Source: Rhodococcus sp. P1Y
Lineage (GTDB): Bacteria; Actinomycetota; Actinomycetes; Mycobacteriales; Mycobacteriaceae
NCBI RefSeq assembly: GCF_003641205.1
Contig: NZ_CP032762.1
Location: 3,038,001 to 3,102,000 of the forward strand
DNA length: 64,000 nucleotides
Direction: 5' to 3'
In this document: positions 17,169 to 28,829 of the stretch, piece after piece
How the letters are laid out: each line of letters starts with the position of its first letter
Numbering within the stretch: position 1 is the first letter of the stretch
The notes under the pieces: generated by a model
The model's input: the letters and a program-made list of their open reading frames with translations, nothing else
What the model was told of the DNA's origin: nothing
Database searches by the model: none
Position numbers and translations under genes: made by a program

Positions 17169-17888
17169 ATGGGAGCCCACTCGCCGGAATCGTTCACCGA
17201 AGATGCGCCGACACTCGACCCGAACGGTGGCGGCGAAGTGCGCATTCCGTTCGACCATCCCGGGGTGTCCGAGTTGTACGCGGTGCTCGCGTACGGCGAG
17301 ATCTCAGCGTTCTACCGGCTCGCCGAGGACGCGAAGTCGGCGCCGTCCATGCAGGGCCGAGTTGCTCTGGCGAGTATGGCCGCCGCCGAGATGAACCACT
17401 TCGAAACCCTGGTCGGTGCACTGTCCGATCGCGATGTCGACGTGTATTCGGCCATGGACCCGTTCGTCCGAGCACTCGACGACTACCACGCGTCGACGAA
17501 TCCGTCGACGTGGCTGGAAGTGCTGGTCAAAGCGTACGTCGGCGACGGTTTGGCCGCCGATTTCTATCGCGAGATCGCGCACACGCTCGATCCGGCCGTC
17601 GCCGCGACGGTCCGCGAGGTTCTCGCCGAGACCGGCCACTCGGAATTCGTCGTACACGAGGTGTCCACCCGGGTCGGCGCGAGCACGCAGGACAAGGCCC
17701 GTCTGATGCTGTGGGGCCGCCGCCTCCTGGGTGAGGCGATTACGCAGGCGCAGTACGTCCTCGCTCAGCGCGAGAGCCTGACCGATTTGGTCATCAGCGC
17801 GTCGGGCGATCTCAATGGTGTTGCTGCGTTGTTCGATCGAATGCAGGAGCAGCACGCGGAGCGGATGCGAGTTCTCGGGTTGGTGTGA
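17169..17888 (+). CDS. Ferritin-like fold protein (MiaE-like, Rv3210c-type)
   Basis: This 239-residue, mostly helical protein has acidic/His pairs suited to a di-iron ferritin-like site: EISAFYRLAED near residue 46, AAAEMNHFETL near residue 77, and ETGHSEFVVHE near residue 160. It resembles tRNA-hydroxylase (MiaE)-like proteins and the uncharacterised M. tuberculosis protein encoded next to rhlE. The ATG start gives the usual length. The catalytic role, if any, is not known. Confidence 0.75.
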   Translation: MGAHSPESFTEDAPTLDPNGGGEVRIPFDHPGVSELYAVLAYGEISAFYRLAEDAKSAPSMQGRVALASMAAAEMNHFETLVGALSDRDVDVYSAMDPFVRALDDYHASTNPSTWLEVLVKAYVGDGLAADFYREIAHTLDPAVAATVREVLAETGHSEFVVHEVSTRVGASTQDKARLMLWGRRLLGEAITQAQYVLAQRESLTDLVISASGDLNGVAALFDRMQEQHAERMRVLGLV

Positions 17889-17996
17889 GAGCGCGGTGTT
17901 CGCTGACAGCACACCCTGGGACGCACCCGGCGGTCGCTCACTGCACTAGCCTGGGCGGAGCAGCAAAAGTTCAATCTATGAGTTCGGAGGTTGGCC

Positions 17997-18224
17997 GTGG
18001 AGGTCAAGATCGGTGTGTCGGAAAGCTCTCGTGAGCTCGTGGTGAACAGTGCGCAGTCTCCCGAGGAGGTCGAGACCCTGGTGGCCGAGGCGCTCGCGGG
18101 CAAGAAGGACGTACTCTCCCTCGTCGACGACAAGGGCCGCAAGTACCTCGTTCAGTCGGCCAAGGTGTCGTACGTGGAGATCGGCCCGGCCGATGCACGC
18201 AAGGTCGGCTTCGCCACCGCCTGA
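17997..18224 (+). CDS. DUF3107 family protein (TB9.4-like)
   Basis: This 75-residue protein begins VEVKIGVSES and ends with VSYVEIGPADARKVGFATA, matching the actinobacterial DUF3107 family that includes TB9.4 of M. tuberculosis (Rv3208A). GGAGG ends 6 bases before the GTG, which decides the start over the TTG just upstream. It is convergent with fasR and separated from it by a strong terminator. Function unknown. Confidence 0.88.
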   Translation: MEVKIGVSESSRELVVNSAQSPEEVETLVAEALAGKKDVLSLVDDKGRKYLVQSAKVSYVEIGPADARKVGFATA

Positions 18225-18277
18225 CCCGGCGGCGGGGGTGCGACCCCGCGCAGTCTCGCGTACCGCGGAACTACAGA

Positions 18278-18318
18278 CGAATGGCCCCGTATCGAATTGT
18301 TCGATACGGGGCCATTCG
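18278..18318. terminator. Strong bidirectional terminator hairpin
   Basis: A perfect 19-bp stem (18278-18296 with 18300-18318) has a 3-base loop. It lies between the convergent DUF3107 and fasR genes. Confidence 0.85.
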
Positions 18319-18332
18319 CGTGAATGTTGCGC

Positions 18333-20398
<2,066 letters not shown>

Positions 20399-20432
20399 TC
20401 GCTTAGCAGTCGAGGAAAGGTGCGAAACCTCC

Positions 20433-21608
20433 ATGACCGTGCTGCCGCCGTTGGTGGAACCGTCGGGCCCGCTGTCGTACGACGAGGTCGCGCGGTACAG
20501 CAGGCACCTCATCATTCCCGCTGTGGGAACCGTCGGCCAACGTCGACTGCGTGCAGCGAAGGTTCTCGTCATCGGAGCCGGGGGACTGGGTTCTCCCGCT
20601 TTGCTCTACCTCGCTGCGGCGGGTGTCGGGACACTCGGAATCGTCGAATTCGACGATGTCGAACTGTCCAACCTTCAGCGCCAGATCATTCACGGACGGA
20701 GCGACGTCGGTCGGTCCAAGGCGGCCAGCGCTCGTGATTCGATCAGGGAGGTCAACGACGGTGTCGACGTCCGCCTCCACGAAACCAGACTCGACCGCGA
20801 CAACGCGGTGGCTCTGTTCGCGCAGTACGACCTGATTCTGGACGGGACGGACAACTTCGCCACCCGGTACCTGGTCAACGACGCCGCGGTGTTGGCAGGG
20901 AAGCCGTACGTGTGGGGTTCGATCTACCGTTTCGAGGGCCAGGTCTCGGTGTTCTGGGAGGACGCGCCGGGAGGGGTCGGCCTCAACTACCGCGACCTGT
21001 ATCCCGAGGCCCCACCGCCCGGCATGGTGCCGTCGTGCGCCGAAGGCGGTGTGCTCGGCGTGTTGTGCGCGTCGATCGGTTCGGTCATGGTCACCGAAGC
21101 GATCAAGTTGATCACCGGAATCGGTGACACCCTGCTGGGCCGACTCCTGGTCTACGACGCCCTGGCCATGTCCTACCGGACCATCAAGGTGGGGCGTGAT
21201 CCCGATCGCATCCCGGTGACCGAACTGATCGACTACGACGCGTTCTGCGGAGTCGTCTCGGAGGACGGAGTTGCTGCGGCCGAGGGATCGACGATCACCC
21301 CGGCCGAGCTCGCAGCATTGTTGAAAGGTCCCGAGGAGGTTGCTCTGATCGACGTTCGTGAACCCGTCGAATGGGACATCGCGCGAATCGACGGGGCCAC
21401 ACTCGTTCCGAAGGGGCGATTTCTATCCGGCGAGGCCATGGTCGACCTGCCTTCCGATCGCCGCATTGTGCTGCACTGCAAGACCGGCATCCGGTCCGCC
21501 GAAGTGCTAGCCCTGGTCCATGCTGCGGGGTTCTCGGACGCGGTTCACTTGCAGGGCGGGATCGTCGCGTGGGCGAAACAGGTGGATCCGTCGCTCCCGA
21601 TGTACTAG
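20433..21608 (+). CDS. moeZ: Adenylyltransferase/sulfurtransferase MoeZ (E1-like plus rhodanese)
   Basis: The N-terminal E1-like domain has the nucleotide-binding loop GAGGLGSPALLYLAAAG near residue 48 and the segment PSCAEGGVLGVLC, which activates ubiquitin-like carrier proteins by adenylation. The C-terminal rhodanese domain has the active-site HCKTGIRSAEV with Cys349. Such proteins supply sulfur to MoaD-, CysO- or ThiS-type carriers for molybdopterin and thio-cofactor biosynthesis. In M. tuberculosis the gene here is moeB1/moeZ (Rv3206c). Confidence 0.92.
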   Translation: MTVLPPLVEPSGPLSYDEVARYSRHLIIPAVGTVGQRRLRAAKVLVIGAGGLGSPALLYLAAAGVGTLGIVEFDDVELSNLQRQIIHGRSDVGRSKAASARDSIREVNDGVDVRLHETRLDRDNAVALFAQYDLILDGTDNFATRYLVNDAAVLAGKPYVWGSIYRFEGQVSVFWEDAPGGVGLNYRDLYPEAPPPGMVPSCAEGGVLGVLCASIGSVMVTEAIKLITGIGDTLLGRLLVYDALAMSYRTIKVGRDPDRIPVTELIDYDAFCGVVSEDGVAAAEGSTITPAELAALLKGPEEVALIDVREPVEWDIARIDGATLVPKGRFLSGEAMVDLPSDRRIVLHCKTGIRSAEVLALVHAAGFSDAVHLQGGIVAWAKQVDPSLPMY

Positions 21609-21644
21609 CGCGCCTGCGGCCACCCGTGCGCGCTCGGCGGTAGC

Positions 21645-22508
21645 GTGGCGGCTGTGAGCTCAGTGGAACCCCCTCAACACGTGATCTCCACGTTCGGGCT
21701 GCGCGACGTACCTCCGGTTCCGCTCGGCGCGGACTGGGACGGTGGGTGGCGACTCGGCGACGTCGTCCTGTCGCCGGTCGCGGACCACGCGCGTGCTGCC
21801 TGGTCGGCGAAGGTACGCGAATCGTTGGCCGTCGACGGTGTCCGTCTGGCCAGACCCGTGCGATCGACGGACGGCCGATACGTCGTCAGTAGTTGGCGCG
21901 CGGACACGTTCATCTTCGGTTCACCCGAACCCCGGCACGACGAAGTCGTATCGCTGTCGGTTCGACTTCACGCAGCGACGGCGGGGTTGGAGCGTCCACG
22001 CTTCCTCGCGGCGCCGCCGGTCGCGCCGTGGGCGGACGCCGACGTGTTCGTCGCCGCTGATCGCGCAGCGTGGGAGGCGACGCCTCTTCGAGCGGCTCGA
22101 GCGGCGGGCGCGCCCGAGGTGACGTCGGTCGACGGCAAGCAGAGTCTCGAACTGGTCAAACAGCTCGCCAGCCTGCGTAAGCCGGTGCAATCGACGGATC
22201 AGCTGGTGCACGGTGACTTGTTCGGCACCGTCCTGTTCGACGGTAGCGAGGCGCCGGGCATCACCGACATTGCACCGTATTGGCGTCCGGCGTCCTGGGC
22301 GGCGGCGGTGACCGTCGTCGATGCCATTTCGTGGGGAGGCGCTGACGATGCGCTGATCGGGCGGTGGGAGGACCTACCGGAATGGCCGCAGATGTTGTTG
22401 CGTGCCTTGATCTTCCGTTTCTCGGTTCACGCACTCCACCCGCGGTCGACGCCGGAGGCGTTTCCCGGCTTGGCGCGGACGGCCGACCTCGTACGGCTCC
22501 TTCTCTAG
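21645..22508 (+). CDS. TIGR02569-family actinobacterial protein (Rv3205c-like)
   Basis: This 287-residue protein resembles a small actinobacterial family with a weak aminoglycoside-phosphotransferase-like fold. The segment STDQLVHGDLFGTVLFDG recalls the HGDL catalytic loop of that fold, and ITDIAPYWRPASWA the following metal-binding part. Catalysis has not been shown. It lies 36 bases after moeZ as in M. tuberculosis (Rv3205c). A second GTG at 21654 is a possible start. Confidence 0.75.
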   Translation: MAAVSSVEPPQHVISTFGLRDVPPVPLGADWDGGWRLGDVVLSPVADHARAAWSAKVRESLAVDGVRLARPVRSTDGRYVVSSWRADTFIFGSPEPRHDEVVSLSVRLHAATAGLERPRFLAAPPVAPWADADVFVAADRAAWEATPLRAARAAGAPEVTSVDGKQSLELVKQLASLRKPVQSTDQLVHGDLFGTVLFDGSEAPGITDIAPYWRPASWAAAVTVVDAISWGGADDALIGRWEDLPEWPQMLLRALIFRFSVHALHPRSTPEAFPGLARTADLVRLLL

Positions 22509-22535
22509 CACCGTCGACTGCGCCTGCCAGGTGGG

Positions 22536-23228
22536 CTACAGGTCGGTCGGCGCCGGAGCAGGGGCCGGTTCGGTGGCGCCGAGTTCGGCGAAGAAGGCCA
22601 GCGAAGTGACTCGGGCTGCCTCGGCATCGCCACGAATGATTGCGTCGACCACGGCCGCGTGTTCCTCGTCGTAATCGTTCCCGTGTGCGGTCACGTGGTG
22701 GTGCATGGTCGAGCGGATGATCGGCACCAGAGAGTCGTAGAACTCGAGGTAGATGGCGTTGTGACTGGCTGCGACGATCGCGCGATGAAACGCGGCGTCG
22801 ACGGCGATGGCGCCGTCGATGTCGTCGGTAGCCCATGCGGCGTTTCGCGCTGTGAGCTTCTCGCTCAGCACGCGAATGTCCTCGGCGTCTCGGCGATCGG
22901 CCGCGAGTGCGGCGGCGGTGACTTCGAGGGCGCGTCGTAGTTCGGTCACGTCGCGGTCCTGTGCGTCGGCGAAGTACTTGCCGAGCGTCCCGCCGAGGTC
23001 GGACGTGGCCATGACGAATGTCCCCGAGCCTTGGCGTCGTTCGACCATTCCGGCGTGAACCAGCGCCTGAACGGCCTCACGCACGGTGTTCCTGCCCGTT
23101 CCGGTAAGCGCACAGAGCTCGGTCTCGGTAGGAATCCGCGTGCCGACGGGCCATCGTTCGGTGACAATCTCCTCGCGAAGTTGCGCCGTCACCTGGGTGA
23201 TCAGGCTGGAACGTTGAACGTGTTGCAT
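22536..23228 (-). CDS. GntR-family regulator, FadR/FCD subfamily
   Basis: The N-terminal winged helix carries RIPTETELCALTGTGRNTVREAVQALVHAGMVERRQGSGTFV-type features; the C-terminal all-helical FCD domain contains His residues (DAAFHRAIVAASHN and HHHVTAHGNDYDEEHAAVVDAI) that usually bind a metal and a small carboxylate ligand. It is divergent from a CynX-type MFS transporter whose promoter holds a palindrome, so it most likely controls that transporter and itself. The ligand is unknown. Confidence 0.88.
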   Translation of the reverse strand: MQHVQRSSLITQVTAQLREEIVTERWPVGTRIPTETELCALTGTGRNTVREAVQALVHAGMVERRQGSGTFVMATSDLGGTLGKYFADAQDRDVTELRRALEVTAAALAADRRDAEDIRVLSEKLTARNAAWATDDIDGAIAVDAAFHRAIVAASHNAIYLEFYDSLVPIIRSTMHHHVTAHGNDYDEEHAAVVDAIIRGDAEAARVTSLAFFAELGATEPAPAPAPTDL

Positions 23229-23271
23229 CGTGAACTCCCGTGCTCTGATGGTCGTCGGCGATTTTAGTGCT

Positions 23272-23301
23272 TTGCGCCAGATGATCCGGTCATCCTATGA
23301 T
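23272..23301 (+). promoter_or_regulatory. Promoter of the MFS transporter with embedded GntR operator
   Basis: A -35-like TTGCGC (23272-23277), an 18-base spacer and a -10 TATGAT (23296-23301) form a promoter. Between them lies the perfect palindrome GATGA-TCCGG-TCATC (23280-23294). The expected transcription start falls on or next to the GTG at 23308, so the mRNA is probably leaderless. Confidence 0.6.
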
Positions 23302-23307
23302 TTTGCG

Positions 23308-24555
23308 GTGAGTGTTGCTGCGAAGAACGAGACGGACGAGCGCGAGAACGCATCGACTCTGCTGCGGGGACGCCTGCTCGTGTTCACTGCGATCGTGCTC
23401 TCTGCGCTTACGTTGCGAGCCGCGGTCACATCCATCAGCCCACTTTTCGGCCGCGTCGGCGCAGACCTTCACTTCGGCTCGACCGTCATCGGCATCGTCG
23501 GCATGCTGCCCCCGGCCATGTTCGCGGTGTTCGGCCTGCTCACGCCGGTCATTGCCAAGAGAACGGGTCTCGAACGAGCAGCGTTGATCGCGATGATCAT
23601 GACGACTCTCGGGATGGGAGCCCGCGCTTTCGCTCCAGGGACGGTGTCGCTTCTACTGCTGTCCGCGATCGCGTTGGCGGGCATGGGAATCGGCAACGTC
23701 GTGATCCCGCCACTGGTGAAGCGCTACTTCTCCGACCGGCTGGCGATCGTCAGCACCATCTACATCTGCGTGTTGCAGGTCGGCACCTTGGTTCCTCCGC
23801 TTCTTGCCGTTCCGTTGGCGGAGGCGCACGGATGGCGCGTCTCGATCGGCGTCTGGGCAGTCGTCGGGGTGGCGGCCGCGTTGCCGTGGCTCGGCGTCGT
23901 GCTGGCGCGGCGGGGACACGACAGAGCCGACGCGTCCGGTGAAGAAGGCAGCTCGGTAGTGCAGCCCGAGGCTACGGGTCGGATCTGGCGTTCGTCCCTG
24001 GCCTGGGGAATGGCGGGCATGTTCGCCATGACGTCGTTCATCACGTACTCGATGTTGACCTGGCTTCCGACAATCCTGACCGACGCCGGCATCAGCGAAG
24101 CAGCGGCGGGGGCGTCGGTGGCGGCCTTCGGAGCGATGGGACTGATCTCTTCGCTGGTGACGCCGTCGTTGTGCGCACGTTGGGCGAACCCGTACGGCCT
24201 CGTCCTCGGAGCGGTGGTCTGCTATCTGATCGGCTTTGCTGGCCTGCACTTCTCACCGACCAGCGGTACCGTCGCCTGGGTCTGCCTTATCGGACTCGGC
24301 ACGATGACCTTCCCGATGTCGTTGACACTCATCAACCTTCGCACGAGGACCCCCGCTGGGTCCTCGGGCTTGTCGGGGTTCACGCAGGGTCTCGGATACG
24401 TCGTGTCGGCGACGGGCCCGTTGTCGTTCGGTTTGCTGCACACTGTGTCGGGCGGCTGGGGCGTGCCCATGCTCGTGCTGACCGGATGTGTCGGTGTGCT
24501 TCTCGTCGCCGGCTACCTGTGCTGCAGGCCTCGCATGCTCGAAGACACCTGGTAG
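23308..24555 (+). CDS. MFS transporter, CynX/NimT (cyanate/nitroimidazole) type
   Basis: This 415-residue protein has about 12 hydrophobic helices and the CynX-family pattern, for example TLRAAVTSISPLFG near the N-terminus and RAWGWRV-like loops. CynX relatives take up or export cyanate, and some affect 2-nitroimidazole resistance; the substrate here is unknown. I use the GTG placed at the predicted transcription start and preceded by no Shine-Dalgarno sequence; longer in-frame starts would overlap the promoter. It is divergent from its presumed GntR repressor and precedes narK. Confidence 0.82.
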   Translation: MSVAAKNETDERENASTLLRGRLLVFTAIVLSALTLRAAVTSISPLFGRVGADLHFGSTVIGIVGMLPPAMFAVFGLLTPVIAKRTGLERAALIAMIMTTLGMGARAFAPGTVSLLLLSAIALAGMGIGNVVIPPLVKRYFSDRLAIVSTIYICVLQVGTLVPPLLAVPLAEAHGWRVSIGVWAVVGVAAALPWLGVVLARRGHDRADASGEEGSSVVQPEATGRIWRSSLAWGMAGMFAMTSFITYSMLTWLPTILTDAGISEAAAGASVAAFGAMGLISSLVTPSLCARWANPYGLVLGAVVCYLIGFAGLHFSPTSGTVAWVCLIGLGTMTFPMSLTLINLRTRTPAGSSGLSGFTQGLGYVVSATGPLSFGLLHTVSGGWGVPMLVLTGCVGVLLVAGYLCCRPRMLEDTW

Positions 24556-24607
24556 CCCTCACTTCGGTCGACGCGGCCACGTGAGAGATAGTTAATCCTA
24601 GGGTCAC

Positions 24608-24624
24608 CGCGGGCATCGCCCGCG
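24608..24624 (+). promoter_or_regulatory. Small hairpin in the narK leader
   Basis: CGCGGGC (24608-24614) and GCCCGCG (24618-24624) form a 7-bp stem with a 3-base loop. It is 50 bases upstream of the narK start and has no T-tract. It could affect leader folding or be chance in G+C-rich DNA. Confidence 0.3.
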
Positions 24625-24673
24625 CAACATGGCTTTCCTATCTTTGGGTCTCCCACCCGATCAGGAGGCCCAC

Positions 24674-26161
24674 GTGACCAGCATTCCCGAGGCACCATCA
24701 GCCGAGACTGCTTCCACTTCGACCCCGCCGGGGACGGTCCCGGTGTCGATCAAGCACCGCATCAGCCACTGGAACTCAGAGGACACCGTGGCGTGGGAAG
24801 CAGGCGGTAAGGCGATCGCCAAACGGAATCTCATCTGGTCCGTCGTTGCCGAGCACGTCGGTTTCTCGATCTGGTCGATCTGGTCGGTGATGGTGCTGTT
24901 CATGCCCGTATCGGTCTACGGCATCGATGCAGCAGGGAAGTTCTTCCTCGTCGCCGTACCGACTCTGGTCGGTGCGATCCTGCGAATCCCGTACACCTTC
25001 GCCACGGCGAAGTTCGGCGGTCGCAACTGGACCATCTTCAGCGCACTCGTGCTGTTGATCCCGACCGTGCTGACGATGTACTTCATGCTGAATCCCGCGT
25101 CGTACACCACCTACATCATCGTCGCTGCGTTCGCGGGACTCGGCGGCGGCAACTTCGCGTCGTCGATGACCAACATCAATGCGTTCTACCCACAACGCGA
25201 GAAGGGCTGGGCTCTGGGCCTGAACGCAGGCGGTGGAAACATCGGTGTGCCGGTCATCCAGCTCATCGGACTTCTCGTCATCGCGACGATCGGAAACACC
25301 GCACCGGAGCTCGTCTGCGCCGTGTACCTGGTCTTCATCGCGATCGCCGCTGTCGGCGCCGCGCTCTTCATGGACAACCTCGACAACCAGAAGACCAACG
25401 GTCGCTCCATGATCGACGTGCTGAAATTCGCGGACTCGTGGTGGATCGCGTTCCTCTACATCGGCACGTTCGGCTCGTTCATCGGCTTCAGCTTCGCCTT
25501 CGGCCAGGTCTTGCAGATCAACTTTCTCGCCGGGCTGACCGACGGTGCTCCCGCAACCGCGGCGCAGCAAGCTCAGGCATCGCTTCATGCCGCACAGATT
25601 GCATTTCTCGGACCGCTGCTCGGGTCGATCTCTCGCCCGTTCGGTGGCAAGCTCGCCGACAGGATCGGCGGCGGAAAGATCACGCTGTACACGTTCGTGG
25701 CGATGGTGTTCGCCACCGGAATCCTCGTTGCGGCCAGCACGTGGGACGACAACACCGCAGGTGCAGCGAGCGGAACGATGATGGCGCTGTTCGTCGTCGG
25801 ATTCATCCTGCTGTTCCTGTTGTCGGGGCTCGGCAACGGTTCGGTGTACAAGATGATCCCGGCCATTTTTGCCGCGAAATCGACCGAGCTGCAGGGAATG
25901 TCACTCGAACAGCAGCAGCACTGGTCCAGGAGAATGTCCGGTGCGCTCATCGGAATAGCAGGTGCGATCGGCGCACTCGGTGGCGTCGGCATCAACCTGG
26001 TTCTGCGGGCGTCGTACTCGGGTGAAGCGAAATCGGCCACCACGGCCTTCTGGGTGTTCCTCGCCTTCTACGTCGTCTGCTGCGCGCTCACATACGCGGT
26101 CTACCTACGCAAGCCCCGAGTGATCGCTGACGAGAAGACCGAGTCCTCGGTCGCAGTCTGA
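24674..26161 (+). CDS. narK: Nitrate/nitrite transporter, NarK family
   Basis: This 495-residue MFS protein has about 12 helices and the nitrate-signature glycine-rich segments AGLGGGNFASSM near residue 160 and ALGLNAGGGNIGVPV near residue 185. It moves nitrate and nitrite across the membrane. AGGAGG precedes the GTG at ideal spacing. The gene heads the nitrite-assimilation cluster with nirB starting 57 bases on. In M. smegmatis the equivalent cluster is under GlnR and NnaR control; I found no clear GlnR box here. Confidence 0.9.
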   Translation: MTSIPEAPSAETASTSTPPGTVPVSIKHRISHWNSEDTVAWEAGGKAIAKRNLIWSVVAEHVGFSIWSIWSVMVLFMPVSVYGIDAAGKFFLVAVPTLVGAILRIPYTFATAKFGGRNWTIFSALVLLIPTVLTMYFMLNPASYTTYIIVAAFAGLGGGNFASSMTNINAFYPQREKGWALGLNAGGGNIGVPVIQLIGLLVIATIGNTAPELVCAVYLVFIAIAAVGAALFMDNLDNQKTNGRSMIDVLKFADSWWIAFLYIGTFGSFIGFSFAFGQVLQINFLAGLTDGAPATAAQQAQASLHAAQIAFLGPLLGSISRPFGGKLADRIGGGKITLYTFVAMVFATGILVAASTWDDNTAGAASGTMMALFVVGFILLFLLSGLGNGSVYKMIPAIFAAKSTELQGMSLEQQQHWSRRMSGALIGIAGAIGALGGVGINLVLRASYSGEAKSATTAFWVFLAFYVVCCALTYAVYLRKPRVIADEKTESSVAV

Positions 26162-26218
26162 CGGACGTTTCGTGTCACAAGCATTGCTCTGCACACATTT
26201 TGGGAAGGAAACCGTCAG

Positions 26219-28717
26219 ATGAAGAACGCGGTGGTCGTAGGTCACGGAATGGTCGGTCACAGGTTCGTCGAGGCGCTTCGGGCGCGTGACGAGGCCGGCG
26301 CCTGGAAGGTGACGGTTCTGTGCGAGGAGGCGCTCCCTGCCTACGACCGAGTCGGGCTCTCGTCCTACGTCGGAGCGTGGGACCACCGGGAGCTCGCGCT
26401 CGCCGGCAACGACTACCTGGGCGACGACGCCGTCGACATGCGTATCGGTGTGCGGGCCGACAGTGTGGACCGGACGGCCCGCACGATCACCACATCCGGT
26501 GGCGACATCGTCGACTACGACGCGCTTGTATTCGCCACCGGCTCCTATCCTTTCGTGCCCCCCATCCCCGGTCACGACCGACCTGAGTGCTTCGTCTACA
26601 GGACTCTCGACGATCTGGACAAGATCCGAGCCCGTGCGGACGCCGCAGGTCCGGGCGCGGTCGGAGTCGTCGTCGGCGGCGGTCTGCTCGGTCTCGAAGC
26701 CGCCAACGCGCTGAAGAAGATGGGAATGACCCCGCACGTCGTCGAATTCGCGCCTCGGCTGATGCCGCTTCAGGTCGACGAAGGCGGAGGCGCGTTGTTG
26801 GCGCGACTGGTCACCGACCTCGGATTGCACGTACACGCCGGCGTCGGAACGTCGTCCATCACCGAGAACACCGACGGCGCAGGGCTGTCCGTCGAATTGT
26901 CGGACGGCAGTGTCATCGATGCTGCCCTGCTGGTCTTCTCGGCCGGAGTTCGCCCACAGGATCAACTCGCCCGCGAGGCAGGGCTGGACGTGGGCGAGCG
27001 CGGCGGGATCATGGTCGACATCGGCTGCCGCACAGCCGATCCAGCCGTCTTCGCCATCGGTGAGTGCGCAGCGGTCGAGGGCCGCTGCTACGGGTTGGTC
27101 GCACCGGGATACTCCACGGCCGAGGTCGTCGCCGACCGGTTGCTGGGTGGCGCAGCCGAATTCCCTGGCGCTGACATGTCGACCAAGCTCAAGCTCATGG
27201 GCGTCGATGTCGCCAGCTTCGGCGACGCGATGGCTGCGACCCCCGGTGCTCTCGAAGTCGTGTTCAGTGATGCGCCGAAGGGGACGTACGCCAAGCTCGT
27301 CGTATCGGACGACGCAAAGACGCTGCTCGGCGGCATTCTCGTCGGCGACGCCACTGCGTACTCACTCCTGCGTCCTCTGGTGGGACGTGAACTGCCCGGT
27401 GATCCGGCGGCACTGATATCCCCGGCCGCGGAGCAAGTGGGCATCGGTGCACTGCCCGACGACGCGGAGATCTGCTCGTGCAACGGCGTCACCAAGGGCG
27501 CAATCTGCGGCGCAATCGACGATGGCGCATGCGATGTCGCGTCGGTGAAGAGTTGCACGACCGCAGGTACGACATGCGGTGGCTGCCTCCCGTCGATCAA
27601 AGCGCTTCTCGCAGCGTCCGGCGTCGTGATGTCGAAAGCATTGTGCGAGCACTTCGGTCAGTCACGTGCCGAACTGTTCGAGATCGTCCGTGCGACGAAC
27701 ACCCGTACTTTTTCCTCGCTGATCGCCAAGTACGGCACCGGCAGTGGGTGCGATATCTGCAAGCCGGTCGTCGCGTCGATTCTCGCGTCCACCTCTTCGG
27801 ATCACATTCTCGACGGTGAACAGGCTTCGCTGCAGGACACCAACGACCACTTCCTCGCCAATATTCAGAAGAACGGGACGTATTCGGTCGTGCCGCGGAT
27901 GCCTGGAGGGGAGTGCACGCCGGAGCAGCTCATCGTCATCGGTGAGGTCGCTCGTGACTACGGGCTGTACACCAAGGTCACCGGTGGACAGCGGATCGAC
28001 ATGTTCGGTGCCCGCGTCGAGCAGCTGCCTGCAATTTGGAAGCGGCTCGTGGACGCGGGCATGGAATCCGGTCAGGCGTACGGCAAGTCGCTGCGTACCG
28101 TCAAGAGTTGTGTCGGTTCGAGCTGGTGCCGTTACGGTGTGCAGGACTCGGTCGGGATGGCGGTGGATCTCGAGAACCGTTACCGCGGTCTGCGCTCGCC
28201 GCACAAGATCAAGTTCGGAGTGTCCGGTTGCGCCCGTGAGTGCGCCGAGGCCAGGGGCAAGGACGTCGGCGTCATCGCCACCGAGGGTGGATGGAACCTG
28301 TACGTCGGCGGCAACGGCGGACAATCGCCCAAGCACGCGCAACTCCTGGCCTCCAATTTGGACGACTCGACACTCGTGAGTTACATCGATCGCTACCTCA
28401 TGTTCTACGTGCGTACCGCCGATCGGTTGCAGCGCACCGCACCCTGGCTCGATTCGCTCGACGGCGGGCTGGAGCACCTGAAGGCCGTCGTGTGCGAGGA
28501 CAGTCTCGGAATCGGCGCAGAGTTGGAAGCGGACATGGAACGCCACGTCGCCGGCTACAAGGACGAATGGGCCGGGGTGCTGGAGGACGAGAGCAAGCTC
28601 GGACGGTTCGTCTCGTTCGTCAACGCCCCGGAAGAAGCCGATCCGACGATCGCGTTCGACGAGAGCGGCGACCGCAAGGTTCCCGTGCTCATGGGCATGC
28701 CGAAGTTCGGATCCTGA
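26219..28717 (+). CDS. nirB: Assimilatory nitrite reductase (NADH), large subunit
   Basis: NirB reduces nitrite to ammonium in the cytosol with NirD. The 832-residue protein begins with an FAD/NADH oxidoreductase domain (VVGHGMVGHRFVEAL and later GVVVGGGLLGLEAANAL). A [2Fe-2S] BFD-like domain follows, with CSCNGVTKGAICGA and TTCGGCLPS near residue 425-460. The C-terminal siroheme/[4Fe-4S] domain has cysteines in KSCVGSSWCRYG and SGCARECAEA. All cofactor cysteines are present. AAGGAAACC precedes the ATG. The sirB gene downstream would complete siroheme synthesis. Confidence 0.96.
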   Translation: MKNAVVVGHGMVGHRFVEALRARDEAGAWKVTVLCEEALPAYDRVGLSSYVGAWDHRELALAGNDYLGDDAVDMRIGVRADSVDRTARTITTSGGDIVDYDALVFATGSYPFVPPIPGHDRPECFVYRTLDDLDKIRARADAAGPGAVGVVVGGGLLGLEAANALKKMGMTPHVVEFAPRLMPLQVDEGGGALLARLVTDLGLHVHAGVGTSSITENTDGAGLSVELSDGSVIDAALLVFSAGVRPQDQLAREAGLDVGERGGIMVDIGCRTADPAVFAIGECAAVEGRCYGLVAPGYSTAEVVADRLLGGAAEFPGADMSTKLKLMGVDVASFGDAMAATPGALEVVFSDAPKGTYAKLVVSDDAKTLLGGILVGDATAYSLLRPLVGRELPGDPAALISPAAEQVGIGALPDDAEICSCNGVTKGAICGAIDDGACDVASVKSCTTAGTTCGGCLPSIKALLAASGVVMSKALCEHFGQSRAELFEIVRATNTRTFSSLIAKYGTGSGCDICKPVVASILASTSSDHILDGEQASLQDTNDHFLANIQKNGTYSVVPRMPGGECTPEQLIVIGEVARDYGLYTKVTGGQRIDMFGARVEQLPAIWKRLVDAGMESGQAYGKSLRTVKSCVGSSWCRYGVQDSVGMAVDLENRYRGLRSPHKIKFGVSGCARECAEARGKDVGVIATEGGWNLYVGGNGGQSPKHAQLLASNLDDSTLVSYIDRYLMFYVRTADRLQRTAPWLDSLDGGLEHLKAVVCEDSLGIGAELEADMERHVAGYKDEWAGVLEDESKLGRFVSFVNAPEEADPTIAFDESGDRKVPVLMGMPKFGS

Positions 28718-28829
28718 CCTCTGACGCACGTGGCTGCCGGGAACCGACCGCATGTGCACACCCGGGTAATCGCCACTTAACGACACAGAAACATCGGCAC
28801 CGTGCAATAGCACCAGGAGGTACTTCAAG

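Noticed and set aside
24556..24673. GlnR box upstream of narK
   Set aside because: GTGAC and TTAAC half-sites are present on the minus strand around 24590-24606, but their spacing is off by one base from the usual GlnR pattern.
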